Origin: Plotosus lineatus | Lineage: Eukaryota > Chordata > Actinopteri > Siluriformes > Plotosidae | DNA length: 64,000 bases | Direction: 5' to 3' | NCBI GenBank assembly: GCA_024760905.1 | Contig: CM045745.1 | Location: forward strand, 5,020,282-5,084,281 | Shown here: piece after piece, positions 1 through 11,010 of the stretch | How positions within the stretch are numbered: the stretch's first letter is position 1 | Layout: the number at the start of each line of letters is the position of its first letter | Notes under the pieces: generated by a model | What the model saw: only the letters and a program-made list of their open reading frames with translations | Database searches by the model: none | Told to the model about the DNA's origin: nothing | Position numbers and translations under genes: made by a program

Positions 1-235
1 GGCAATAGGAGGGAGCTGCGTCATCCCTCCTAAACAATGGGAGGCCAGTGGGGTGGGATGTTGGGAGACAGCCAATGAGAGAACAACTCACACATTGTTT
101 GAATGTTTGAATGGCACATTTGGTGCTTTTCGCAAGAGGAAGTTGTTTCGTATACAGAGGACAAAAATTTCGGAAAATGTTTTTCGTATACTGGATTTTT
201 CGTATTCAGGGGTTTTCGTAAGAAGGGGGCCGACT
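1..235. mobile_element. Tigger/pogo-like non-autonomous element fragment in chpf2 intron
   Basis: Positions 20-120 resemble the reverse complement of about 46500-46640, including the block around 'ggccagtggggtggga' and the following 'gccaatgagagaacaactc'. The TTCGTA-rich stretch at 140-225 resembles the TIR-proximal part of that element, where AACGAAAAATCC-type sequence recurs. The fragment is cut by the window start and ends near 225-240. It lies in the intron just upstream of the last chpf2 exon. No coding potential is visible. Similarity was judged by eye. Confidence 0.6.
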
Positions 236-305
236 ATATATGCTACATGAACTCTGTAACTCTGTGATTTTACTGGATATTAATGTCCTGTCTTCTCTGT
301 TATAG

Positions 306-1580
306 GTTCAAATCAACAACCTGAGTGAACTCACTCCAGAAGGCAAAGCAGGTGCCACCTGGCCCATTGGAGTCAACCCACCGTTCCATCCCAGGACACG
401 ATTTGAAGTAATCAACTGGGAGTATTTCACAGAAGAGCATATCTACTCCTGTGTGGACAGCTCCCCAAAGTGTGAGCTCCGTGGAGCTGACCGTGTGGAT
501 GTCAACTCCATATTGGAGACCGCTGTGGAACATTTAAATGAGCGATACCAACCACAGCTCCGTTTCCGGAAGCAGCGTTTGTTGAATGGTTACCGCCGCT
601 TTGATCCCACACGCGGTATGGAATATATACTGGACCTGGCCCTACAGGCCTTCACACAGAAAGGCCACAGTCAGGTCATTGCCAAGCGTGTGGGCTTATT
701 AAGGCCTCTCAGTGCCATAGAGATAATTCCAATGCCCTATGTGACCGAAGCAACAAGAGTGCAGGTCATCCTTCCTGTGACTGCACGGGATCAGGACTTT
801 GTGGGCAACTTTTTGGACACGTATGTGATGAACACTTTGGACACACGTGACAATGCTCTACTGACCTTCCTTTTTGTGTACGACCCCTTTGACGCACAGA
901 GGGTCAGCCAGACGGATGTGTTTGCCAGTGTGAAATCTATGATCAGCGAGGTGGAGAAGCGCTACAGTGACGTGAAGATCCCATGGATCAGCGTCAAAAC
1001 AGAGGTCCCCTCACAGGTCAAACTGATGGATATCATTTCCAAGAAGCATCCAGTGGATACGCTTTTCTTCCTAGCCAGCGTCTGGACTGAGGTCACAGGT
1101 GACTTCCTGAACCGTTGTCGCATGAATGCCATCAGTAACTGGCAGGTCTTCTTCCCTGTTCATTTTCAAGAGTACAGCCCAGCTCTGGTGTTTCGAGACC
1201 AGCAACCTTCTTCTGCAGCTTCTTCGTTTTCTTCAGAGGCACTCCGAGATGGTCGCTTCGATAGGCATGCATTTGAGGAAGCTTGTTTTTATAACGCAGA
1301 TTACATGTCAACCCGTACCAAGATGGCGTCTGACATTATGGACAACGATGAGTTGCTGGAGAGCATGGACGTTTACGAGATTTTTGTGCGCTACTCAGGC
1401 TTACATGTCTTCCGAGCTGTGGAACCAGCTCTGATCCAGAAATATGTACGGCGAGCCTGTAACCCGCGATTCAGTGAAGACATCTACCATCGCTGTGTTC
1501 TGAGTAATTTAGAGGGGCTCGCGTCACGATCACACTTAGCTATGGCTCTGTTTGAACAAGAGCAGGCAAACAGCACCTAG
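306..1580 (+). CDS. chpf2: Chondroitin polymerizing factor 2, last coding exon (partial gene)
   Basis: This open exon encodes 424 residues and a TAG stop. The acceptor 'tctctgttatag' precedes 306 and the exon is read in phase 0, starting VQINNLSELTPEG. It covers the C-terminal half of a CHPF-family protein (chondroitin N-acetylgalactosaminyltransferase/CHGN domain) and ends with the family's typical FEQEQANST. Recognisable blocks are LRFRKQRLLNGYRRFDP, PMPYVTEATRVQ and RCRMNAISNWQVFFPVHFQE. CHPF proteins are Golgi type II membrane proteins that partner chondroitin synthases in chain elongation. At 1071-1088 the sequence reads FLASVW, where active paralogues are expected to carry a metal-binding DxD, which fits a weak or non-catalytic partner. 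Paralogue 2 is preferred over CHPF because the neighbour is smarcd3. The upstream exons, with the membrane anchor and N-terminal domain, are outside the window. Confidence 0.93.
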   Translation, partial: VQINNLSELTPEGKAGATWPIGVNPPFHPRTRFEVINWEYFTEEHIYSCVDSSPKCELRGADRVDVNSILETAVEHLNERYQPQLRFRKQRLLNGYRRFDPTRGMEYILDLALQAFTQKGHSQVIAKRVGLLRPLSAIEIIPMPYVTEATRVQVILPVTARDQDFVGNFLDTYVMNTLDTRDNALLTFLFVYDPFDAQRVSQTDVFASVKSMISEVEKRYSDVKIPWISVKTEVPSQVKLMDIISKKHPVDTLFFLASVWTEVTGDFLNRCRMNAISNWQVFFPVHFQEYSPALVFRDQQPSSAASSFSSEALRDGRFDRHAFEEACFYNADYMSTRTKMASDIMDNDELLESMDVYEIFVRYSGLHVFRAVEPALIQKYVRRACNPRFSEDIYHRCVLSNLEGLASRSHLAMALFEQEQANST

Positions 1581-2700
1581 GACATCTGGCTGGAAACGAA
1601 GGTAGACTTGCCTACGGAGGGTCTCATTCTGCCAATGTAAACAGGTCTTACTAGACGTTAGTGTGCAAACTGTGAAAACTAAACCTTAGTTTCCTGAGAG
1701 ACTAGAACGTGAGCCTGTTTCAGTAAATCTGGCAGTAAGACAAATCTACTTAAAGCAGCTACACTGATTAAAGATGATCTTATTCAGTAAATCTGGAGAT
1801 CAGATTCTTTCTTAAAGACAGAGGTCACCAATCCTGTTTCGGGAGACTTTTGCTCCAGTCCTAATCATGCCGACCTGGTTGTCTAATCATTGACTTAAGA
1901 AGTTGTTGATTACCTTCTGGAGGTGTGTTAGATTTTGGTTGGAGATAAAACTTGCAGTAAGATAGATCTGGAACTGGGTTCGTACCCACTGAGTTAAGGT
2001 CACTAGGTATATGATACAGAAATGCCAACACAGCTGAATCATTAATGAATATTTAAGGATCAGAAAGCCCACCCACCTGATTTCATGATTGGCTTGGAGG
2101 ACTAAAAGGTTATGTTGCTGTAAGGCAAATGTACATCTTTCACATCCCGTATTACTTTAAGTGAAATGGGACAGCTTTTCGTCTCTTATTATTGTAGCAA
2201 TGGGTAAAAAAATTGTGAACGCTGGCCCCTCTGTTAATTAGTACTTAATAGTAAATAATAGTAATGACAGTACAGTGCTGAATATCGTAATTGATTACAT
2301 GCATTAATCCTATTTGTACTTAAACATTTACTGTACAGTGTACTCATTCCAGACATGTTTACAAGGACCATAACTCCTTTTCTTATTTCCTCAAGTCAGA
2401 GAATTAAATGCACTTCATTGTAATCCACAATAAAAATAATAACCAATGGCCAGGTCAAACAGCTTTATGGTCTTTGGAAAGTGGATGCAGGAGCCTGTCT
2501 GGTTTTTCTTCATTCACGCATGCATTTATTTTTTACTTTTACTAAAGATTTCCATGGAATTTTAATTGTGTTTCCAAGTTCGTCAAGACTCCCTACAATG
2601 GCACATCAAGTTCTGGTATGCTCCGTTTACTCCCTCTTAAGGTTTGTTAAACTCTACTGCGCTCTTCCACAATTCCCATGTTCTTTAAATAAATACATCA
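1581..2700 (+). other. Probable chpf2 3' UTR with candidate poly(A) signals
   Basis: Repeat-poor sequence follows the chpf2 stop. AATAAA hexamers on the plus strand at 2429-2434 and 2688-2693 are candidate poly(A) signals. The true end cannot be chosen without transcript data. No other ORF or RNA gene is apparent. Confidence 0.45.
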
Positions 2701-3007
2701 AATCGTAATACAGTGGGACGATCAGCGTCATCACCACGAATCCACCAAGTTACTTCTGGATCGTCACATTTGACCCCACAATCCCCCACGCTCGTCACAA
2801 TTTACTCAAATTGTGGACATCATGACCCAGTATAAACTCAGGGTAAGGGCCTTGCTAAAGGGTCCATTGGTGACAGCTTGGTGATGCTGAGGCTTGACCC
2901 CTCCGCATTCAGATCATTAAGCCAGAGTGTTAAACCACTGAGTCAGTGCGGCAGCGATTACTAATGCTGCTACAGTATAATTTCCTTACACAACAGCATT
3001 TTTCCGG

Positions 3008-3150
3008 TAAATCTTCTTCTTCTTCTTCTTCTTGTCCTTTCGGCTTTTCCCTTCAGGGGTCGCCACAGCGAATCATCTGCCTCCATCTCACCCTATCCTC
3101 TGCATCTTTTTCTCTTACACCAACTGCCTTCATGTCCTCCTTAATAATAT
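3008..3150 (-). mobile_element. 3' end fragment of RTE-like LINE
   Basis: A (CTT)n tract is followed by the reverse complement of the LINE 3' end (compare 38090-38235), including the 'gtcgccacagcgaat' terminus. It is severely 5'-truncated. The orientation is minus, with the GAA-rich tail on the left. Confidence 0.85.
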
Positions 3151-3238
3151 TGTTTATTTATTATAAAATAACTGAAGCTCTGTGTTTAACTTACAGAAAT
3201 TTGGCTGTTCAAAGTACACCTATAGTCTCTACTATAGG

Positions 3239-3335
3239 TGTATAGGGTGTACTCTGCCCTCACCCAGAGTCAGCTGAGATGGGCACCAGCCTCCCCGCGA
3301 CCCTAATTAAGATGAAGCGATTCAGAAAATGAAAA
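3239..3335 (+). repeat. Solo SINE/LINE 3' tail (tail type 2)
   Basis: The segment contains 'gggtgtactctgccctcacc', 'cagctgagatgggc' and 'ccctaattaagatgaagcg', and ends in GAAAATGAAAA. The same tail recurs many times in the window (for example 10842-10958, 21575-21700, 47290-47390 and 49190-49313). It is a fragment without a head. Confidence 0.75.
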
Positions 3336-3802
3336 ATGTTTCTGTCATCACATTGTTCTCTCTTGAAGCCTTAGTGCTGACACTTGAGAATCCTTTTGAA
3401 AAAAAGAATAAAATGTTTATCAATAATTACACAAGAGGCTTAAACAAGCCTGGAGTAACTGCAGTAAAGTGGAGTTGAAGGTTTTTCTGTGGTGGATCTG
3501 GGAGTAGTTCCTTGTCACAGCCACTAGTTGGTGGTCTGCCTGCTGGAATGCCTGAATTGGGAGCTGGTGTTCCTCTTTACTTCTGTCTATGGACAGGCCT
3601 CTGACCTCCTCCCTGTCTATGCTTCACTGTAACCATGTGATGCACTAACCTGGTAATTTTGGTGAAGGAGAAACTTTTTCGAAGAGATTGGCAATTCTGC
3701 AGCCATTTAGTGCCCTCCCCCTTCTGTTTTTCTCATATCTAATGGGCTGAACGTTTCCTTTTTTTGTTGTTGTGGCCAGTAGATTCATAGGCTTTTGCTT
3801 TA
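3336..3802. other. Intergenic, no feature seen
   Basis: No ORF, repeat family member or RNA gene is recognised here. Confidence 0.5.
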
Positions 3803-4244
3803 CAGGGATCCCTCACTTTTCACGGTTAATTAGGACCGAGATCCCCCCACAACCACCGAATTCTGTGAAGTAGGATCAACCCCCCCCCCTCCGACTGATG
3901 TATATGTACATGTATATATGTGTATATTATATCAATAAATACATATTCAATGCTGTAAATGCTTGTAATAACAATTAAACATTCAAAAATAATGCATAAG
4001 ATGTAAATAAAATATAAATACACACACAGATGTGCACCTCATAAAAATGTAACTTCTTTTGTGCTTGTTCAGGGTTTTTGTTTGTTTTTTGCATAATTGG
4101 CCTTGTTTTTGCAGCATTTTCCTTAACGTTTTCCCCTATTCTTCCTTAATTTCCTTATTTTTTAATTCAATGAATATTTAAAATAAAAAAACGCGATGCG
4201 CTGAAGCCGCATGAATTGAAGTGCGAAGTAGCGAGGGATCCCTG
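3803..4244. mobile_element. Non-autonomous TIR element (GGGATCCCT family), copy 1
   Basis: This 442-bp element starts CAGGGATCCCTCACTTTTCAC and ends GTAGCGAGGGATCCCTG, an inverted terminal repeat. It is flanked by TA on both sides (3801-3802 and 4245-4246), as expected for Tc1/mariner/pogo-type integration. A second copy in the opposite orientation lies at 45900-46335. No transposase is encoded. Confidence 0.8.
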
Positions 4245-4246
4245 TA

Positions 4247-6121
4247 TTTCAGTTCTCTGAGCCTAGTCTCAGTTAGTATTGCTGTGCCGTTGTTCCAGTT
4301 TTGGTTTGCCCACACCTAGGTTCCTCTGAGCAGCCTTTTGTTTAGTTTTTGACACCATTGGGAAGAGCTTCTCTGGCTTAATTTTCCTGTTTGTTTTCGG
4401 CTGCCGAGCTGTACCCCTTTAGGAGACCTGTTCGCCTAAATGAGGTTGTTTTTCGTTCCTCTTTTGGTTTAGTCTGGTTTATACTTAGTCCTACGGGAAC
4501 TAATGGCCTTGTGGTAACCTAATGGTAACGGCTTTCTGACCCCTTATTGACGATCGCCCCTGGTTCCTGCAATAAGAACCTCTTCCCATTACATCGTCAC
4601 CATAAACAGTGGATTTTTTAAAAACCTTTTTATCCTGCTTTTATGAGGAAGTCCATCGGTATGTTGGTTTCTCCGTCTGTTAACATTTTAATTCCAGACC
4701 AGAATTTAGAATTTTTTGAGATTTCTTAATCAAACCCTCGGCAGTTACTTGTGCTAGGCAGTGTCATTGTGCCTTTTAATATTTTGTGATTTCCCTGGCA
4801 ACCAATGTACCATGTGAGAATATGGGTGGTTCTGTTTCTAGGCAGTTCCAGATTTGTTTTTTTTTTATGAAACCTGACAGTTATTTTAATTATAGTGTAG
4901 TTGTGACCTTTGGATATTTTAAAATTTCTGCAGTATCAATGTTTCCATAGCAACCAGTTTAAAATCTAAAAATATGGACTGTCTTCAATTCCAGTCCAGA
5001 ACTCAAAAACCATTTGGGAGTTCTTTATCCAGTGGCATATAATGGGGGGAAGTCATCATAGTCATCAGTCATCATGTCTGTGTGTCTGTCTGTAATCATT
5101 TAAAATCTGGTCCACGACTCAGAAACCATTTTGAGATTTCTTTATCAAACTTAGCGGCTAGATGTACCATGTGGCATCGTTGTGTTGGTATTTTGGCAGT
5201 TTGTTCTCATCGACATCCATAATGTTGTATTGTCGCGGCTGGGGGACATATTTCCTGATGACACCTTTAACTCATAATAACCTGTGCCAGTAATTGTGGT
5301 GGACACTGTATACATACACTACATACTTATATCAGGGATGGGATTTTTCCGCCAATCTGCGGATTTCCACCTTTTTCTCAGTCAGATGGGTCATTTTTGA
5401 GATCGATGCAAATCTGGTGTAAAAATCTTTTGGGGGGGGGGGGGGTAGTGCCATCATTACTGGTCATCTGGACAATATTATATCCAAATCCAAATACGCA
5501 AAGTGCTACCCTTGTTTTGTTTATCTGTGTGGTTGTTGATATTGCCTAGTGGAGTGAAACAGATGGTTCTGGAAAACTTCAACTCGCAAGACCAGCTGAT
5601 TGCCAAAACGTGGGACGCGCTTCCTGTCACATAAACACTGCCACATGCGAGTCCTCACCCCGTATCAACCAGACTATAAAGCCATCAGCAAAACCATGCA
5701 GCACCAGAAGTCGCATTAATAGTAAACAGTGCTGTAGTGGTGGGTACACGCCCTTATGTACACCTGTTTTTGGGACTGACTTAATTTGGTTTACTTTATA
5801 GTTGATCAACGTAAATTTCCGTGACTGTGTAAATAAAAAGCGAAGATGAAGTGATGAATAGTTTCAAAGCCAAAGCCACACCCAGCCCGCGCTCCATCAC
5901 CTCCGCTCACTTTGTGGATGAGGTGCTGCTGCGCTCCTCGGTCGCTTCGCTGCCATCGTGTACTCACACTCACTTATTTTTTGACCACTACAGCATTGAT
6001 AGTAAGAACTACTTTTCTTACTCATAAATAACTTCATTATGACAATGTCGTTTAAAATAAATTCAGTCTTATTATACTCTAAAATTGTTGGTCTTCTTTT
6101 TCAATTTAGTTGTATTCAGTA
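4247..6121. other. Intergenic sequence with degenerate internal repeats
   Basis: At about 4667, 4977 and 5085, divergent copies of a motif 'ccagaNcagaaNttNaga...ttgagatttctttatcaaa' recur, suggesting an old tandem or dispersed repeat. A G-run lies at 5432-5445. Around 5880-5960 is a somewhat CpG-richer patch. No gene is recognised; the ORFs here are short and unlike any family I know. Confidence 0.4.
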
Positions 6122-7166
6122 TATAAAAAGCATATGACAGGGTGCCAAGAGAAGAACTGTGGTATTGCATGAGGAAGTCTGGAGTGGCAGAGAAGTATGT
6201 TAGAGTGGAGCAGGACATGTATGAGAGATGTAAGACAGTGGTGAGGTGTGCTGTCGGTGTGACAGAAGAGTTCAAGGTGGAGGTGGGACTGCATCAAGGG
6301 TCAGCTCTGAGCCCCTTCTTGTTTGCTATGGTGATGGACAGGCTGACAGACGAGGTGAGACAAGAATCTCCATGGACTATGATGTTTGCAGATGACATTG
6401 TGATCTGTAGTGAGAGCAGAGAACAAGTGCAGGAAAATCTAGAGAGGTGGAGGTATGCCCTGGAAAGGAGAGGAATGAAGGTTAGCCTCAGAAAATCAGA
6501 ATACATGTGTGTGAATGAGAAGGACCCAGGAGGAACGGTGATGTTACAGGGAGCAGAGATAACGAAGGTGGAGGATTTTAAGTACTTAGGCTCAACAATC
6601 CAGAGCAATGGAGAGTGTGGAAAAGAGGTGAAGAAGCGTGTGCAGGCAGGCTGGAATGGTTGGAGAAAAGTGTCCGGTGTGATGTGCGATAGGAGAGTGT
6701 CAGCAAGAATGAAGGGAAAAGTGTACAAGACGGTGGTGAGGCCAGCGATGTTGTATGGATTAGAAACAGTGGCGCTGAGGAAAAGGCAAGAGGCAGAGCT
6801 GGAGGCAGCAGAGATGAAAATGTTGAGGTTCTGTCTGGGAGTAACGAGGATGGATAGGATAAGAAATTAGTACATCAGAGGGACAGCCCATGTAAGATGT
6901 TTTGGAGACAAAGTCAGAGAGGCTAGATTGGGATGGTTTGGACATGTACAGAGGAGGGATAGTGAGTATATTGGCAGTAGGATGCTGAGGTTGGAACTAC
7001 CAGGCAGAAGGCCTCGAGGAAGACCAAAGAAGAGATTTATGGATGTGGTGAAGGAAGACATGAAGGTCGTTGGAGTCAGAAAAGAAGATGCAGAGGACAG
7101 GGTGAGATGGAGGCGGATGATTTGCTGTGGCGACCCCTGAAGGGAACAGCCGAAAGTAAAAGAAGT
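6122..7166 (+). mobile_element. RTE-like LINE, 5'-truncated copy
   Basis: The copy starts inside the reverse transcriptase at the YDRVPREELWYC block. It runs through the C-terminal region GRRPRGRPKKRFMDVV to the 3' end 'gctgtggcgacccctgaagg' and an AAAAGAAG tail. Translated positions 6142-7140 stay in one frame, interrupted by a single stop (TAG) at 6868-6870, where the 37.9-kb copy has GAG. The palm motif FADD is intact at 6385-6396. Five-prime truncation is typical of target-primed reverse transcription. Clade assignment (RTE/CFDP2-like) is by motif recall. Confidence 0.88.
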
Positions 7167-7239
7167 TGTATTCAGTGTGTGTATATGTGTATGTATATAT
7201 ATATATATATATATGGCTCTCAGAAGATTAGATTTTAAA

Positions 7240-8840
7240 ATGTCTTTTATTTGGCTCTCTTCGAGGTCATTCAACATTTTCAACATTTTCCTAAGCGAAC
7301 AAAACGGGAGGGGGTAATATGTCTGTGTACGCGTTTTAATATTATAAAAATGTCAATCAACAATAATACATGCGCTCGTGAATATATATATATTTTTTGT
7401 GCATGTACATTTGAAACTCTCAATGCGCGATTCGTTAACCACCTAAGAGTGGTACACGCACAACAACAACATCGTTTGATTCGCTCTGATTGACATAACA
7501 TCTGTGTTACCGCTTAAAACTTTTAAAGTTTAAGGCTACATGAGGGCGAATGTAGGAGTTGAGTTCCACTGGATAAGAAATTGTGTGTATTCACAATCTT
7601 ATAAACTTAATGACTGTTATTGAAGACAAAGTCGGAGATAAGTTCTGCATGACTCGAGTCAGGAAGTAAACCGGAAGTTAACGTGTAACGGGCACTGCGC
7701 ATGTGCACGCCCGAGTTGACCAATCAACAAACATAATATTATCAGTAAGAAATAATAGCTAAACACTGTCAATCAAACAAAGCGCGAGTGTGAGAATAAA
7801 ACACAGTTTGTTCGTCCCGCCTCCGACTCCTGCACATGTGTTAGAACACAAACATTGATGCACAGAGAATGAATGGATAAAATAATCATAATCCATCCAG
7901 CCTGGATCTGCAGCCTCATGCTCAGTACTTTTATAAAATTAATAGTATGTCTTTGTGCTGTAAATATGTATTAATATTTGTTTGTGCCTTTGAATAGATA
8001 AATAACTTTAGATCAATTTGTAAATGTATTTAGCACATGTACTTGCAGATGTAGTTTGAAATATATTTGAGAATGTTTTTGGTTGAACTATAATATTTGA
8101 TTCGTCTTCTGAGAGTAATAGATGAATCGTCTTCTGCTGAAAAACTGTGCGTGTTGTTGGCGTGAGGTTCCATGTTGTTTATATCATATAATATGCTGTG
8201 ATATGCATGCACTATATTTCATGTAGTACTTTGTATCAACTCAGTGACGTCACGGTCACTTTGTGTAGGCGGGCACTTAGAAATGGCGGCTTTCGGGTCG
8301 ATAACTTATACAACAAGCACATAAAACAAAACCGCCGTGTGTGCAATGGTTTATTTATGAATACTACCCAACCCGGTATCAGCTGCTGAAACATCAGAAG
8401 GCAGCTGATCACAAACTGAAGCGTGGTCGTCCAAAAGCCAATCAGCAATTAAAAAATGCAGACATTTTGAATTATATTTTAATATAAACTAATATTATTA
8501 AAAACAATGTCACTTTTATTCTTAAAACCAAATGTCAATATTAATATTAAAGCAGGTGTCATTAAAAAGAATTCTTTAAAAGTATACTTTTTATTGATTT
8601 AATTATTATTTGACTGGTGTATAAAAGAAGTATTGATCAAGGAAATACATTGATCTATTTTATAAAAGAGGTTTGGCCATTGTTTTGTTTAATATCTTAT
8701 TAAAAAATCCTGCCGAGAGATCATCAACATTTATTTGTACACTTTCGGGGAGGGAGTCAAAAAAGCGTACTCTCTGTACACTTGGGAAAATGTTGAAAAT
8801 GTTGAACCGCCCCTTATTGAAAAAGGTTCTCGACCCCTGG
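7240..8840. repeat. Possible degraded hAT-like element with 21-bp inverted repeats
   Basis: An exact 21-bp inverted repeat pairs 7271-7291 ('tcaacattttcaacattttc') with 8785-8805. The right side ends in 'ggttctcgacccctgg', the reverse complement of a hAT-like CAGGGGTCGAGAACC end. The left end has no clear matching terminus. The 1.5-kb interior is AT-rich and has no recognisable transposase. It includes a CpG-containing patch at 7660-7720. Confidence 0.4.
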
Positions 8841-8930
8841 TTTAAAGTATTTGAAATTAAAACTAGGCCCACTGTAGGCCTAAAAATATAATTATATATT
8901 TTTAAAATAATTTTAATAATTAATTCTCAT

Positions 8931-9500
8931 AAGGTTCTCTTTAAAAATATTCTTTCCAGGAGACTTCACTTAAGCTCCTTTTTGTAAGTATCACCCCAAA
9001 CCTTTTGGGGGGCTTTGCCCCCCCCCGAACCCCCCGGCAGGGTCGCTGCCCCCATTAGGCGGCCCCCTTGACTTCTGCCCATTATTCCTCCTTTTCCATA
9101 AAGGCCTGTTTTCATCCCGGTTATATACATAGAGAAAGAAAGAGGAAGCAAAATCTGCTTAGTTCTCAACTTTGAATTCCTGTCATGTTTTAAATAACCC
9201 AGGCATGACGGAGAAGTTTCAGATCGTAATCCAAAACTAAAATAAGGAGGCAAAGGATTGTAATAATGAACCCTCTCGGTGCACAACAAGAAGTTCCTTG
9301 AACTCTGTGTTTGGCAAGGGCTCCCCATGCTCGTGTGGGTTTCCTCCTGGTGTTCTGGTTTTCTCCTACGGTCCAACCACACATTAGGTTGCCTGGCTAT
9401 TTCAAGTTGGCCTTAGATGTGAACGGATGTTTATCCTAAAGGGTGGCATCAGGAGGGGAATCCAGCTGTGAAAATCCCACCAAAATTAATCGATGAACAT
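8931..9500. other. Intergenic: GC-rich foldback and SINE remnant
   Basis: At 8993-9065 a run of T/G and C blocks ('ccttttggggggctttgccc') can fold back on itself. At about 9322-9400 a degraded piece of the family C SINE body is seen ('gtgtgggtttcctcctggtg'). No gene is recognised. Confidence 0.45.
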
Positions 9501-9557
9501 AGAAATGTGGAAAAGATGCGAATGAATGATAATAATATTTACAACAATAATATTAAC

Positions 9558-9581
9558 AATAATAATAATAATAATAATAAT
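9558..9581. repeat. (AAT)n microsatellite
   Basis: Eight trinucleotide units in an AT-rich stretch. Confidence 0.9.
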
Positions 9582-10495
9582 ACAGACCTGTAATAAAAAA
9601 GCAGACAGGGATGTAGCCCATACAGATCAGATAAAGCAATAAAACTGAGCAAAACCAACACAAACCCATTATAAAAGTTAGTTGGTGTTCGTAGAGATAT
9701 TAGATATATTATTAGATTTCCACTGACGAGGGAAGAAAGAGGTACGTTATTCATTATGCCTCAGACAGAGTGCAATAAAAGAAACTCATATTCTCAGATG
9801 TTTCATAACCACATATTCACTCTCATATATTCAGAGTCCAATATTAAAGGGTAGATTGTGGCTTTAGATTTGCTGTGAACGTCACGGTGCCGTGTTAGCA
9901 GAAGAAGGGAACACTCTGTTCTGGAAGAGGTTTAGGAGGATAAATGAATAATGCTGCACTATGAACTCTAATCTTCAAGCAGAGGCAGGAATTCAACACT
10001 CATATTGCATATGTGTGGAGGGAGAAAAAATGTTTGAAGGATTAATGAAGGAGAGGGTTGGGGTACAAAAGCCTGATGGTTATAGGGCTGTCCCAGGCTG
10101 TCCGCGTTCTACTCTCTCGCTCTTTTCATTCTCCGTAATAAACAGAAGGGCCACTGGGAAATCAGGCATGTCAGAAGAAGGGAGTAAAAAGGCTCTTTTC
10201 ATAACCAAAAGGCTGAAGCTTCTTAAGGCGCAGTCAAGTCACATGTACAAAAGGCCACCTGTTCGTGTTAGGTGCTGCGAGGCAGCAGGGAAACACAACA
10301 ACACTTCTGTGAGAGCAAAGCCGAGGCATGACAAAGACGTAGTGTCGGTTTACTTTAGGCTCTGCCAGCGTAAGGCCATTTTGATTTATCAGCAAGGTCT
10401 AGTAAATGGCAGGAAGCCTGGTAATGACATGATAGGGCCATATCCCGCAAATAAGAAGATGAATAAAGTGTATATGTAGGTTAAAAGAGAAACAT
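9582..10495. other. Intergenic, one orphan 172-aa ORF
   Basis: An open frame runs from 9961 to 10479 on the plus strand (172 codons). It has no domain, signal peptide or membrane segment that I recognise and no partner exon. I treat it as a chance ORF, though this stretch is repeat-free. Confidence 0.3.
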
Positions 10496-10632
10496 TCATT
10501 CATATTATTCATTCATTCATTTTCTGAACTGCTGAATCCTAATCAGCGTCGCGGCGGGTTTGGCACCCATCTCAGAACAATTCAAGGTGAGGGCGGAGTA
10601 CACCCCGAGCAGCTCGACGGGCCATCACACAG
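10496..10632 (-). repeat. Solo tail type 2 (SINE 3' end)
   Basis: ATTCATTCATTTTCTGAAC is followed by 'tcctaatcagcgtcgcgg' and 'gagtacaccccgagcagctc', the reverse complement of the common 3' tail seen in families B and C2. Confidence 0.75.
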
Positions 10633-10718
10633 GTAAAATTAATATTAAATAAAACATAAATAATCTTAAGTACCCCCCCCCCCCACACACACACACACAC
10701 ACACCCCGCCCCCCTAAG

Positions 10719-10958
10719 TGAAGCCAACTGGGTTATCAAAGGCCGGCCATGTCTCTCACTGTCTATGGTGTGAGGTTCATGAGAACCATTGCTGCCTTTC
10801 AACAAGAGGAGCTGCACAGCCATTAGATTGTTTCCACCCTGCGATGGCCTGTTGAGCTGTCCAGGGTGTACTCTGACCTCGCCCGGAGTCGGCTGAGATG
10901 GATGCCAGCCTGTTTGTGACCCTAATTAGGATTAAGCAGTTTCAAAAAATGAATGAAT
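10719..10958 (+). mobile_element. SINE family B, head-truncated copy
   Basis: The body 'ggttatcaaaggccggccat ... gtctctcactgtctatggtg' is followed by tail type 2 ending in 'aggattaagcagtttcaaaa' and AATGAATGAATGG. It reads body then tail on the plus strand and lacks the tRNA-like head. A (C)n(AC)n tract precedes it at 10674-10710. Confidence 0.75.
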
Positions 10959-11010
10959 GGTATCTTAAATACATTTGGATTAAATAGAATTAAAGATCAT
11001 TTACATACAT

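Noticed and set aside
53..250. 65-aa ORF before chpf2
   Set aside because: Lies in a Tigger-derived repeat within an intron, with no homology to CHPF2.
4820..5170. Ancient protein-coding exon
   Set aside because: No open frame of useful length and no splice-site pair; better explained as a degenerate repeat.
9961..10479. 172-aa plus-strand ORF as a gene
   Set aside because: No recognisable domain, no splice partner and no compositional sign of coding selection visible. Kept only as an orphan ORF.
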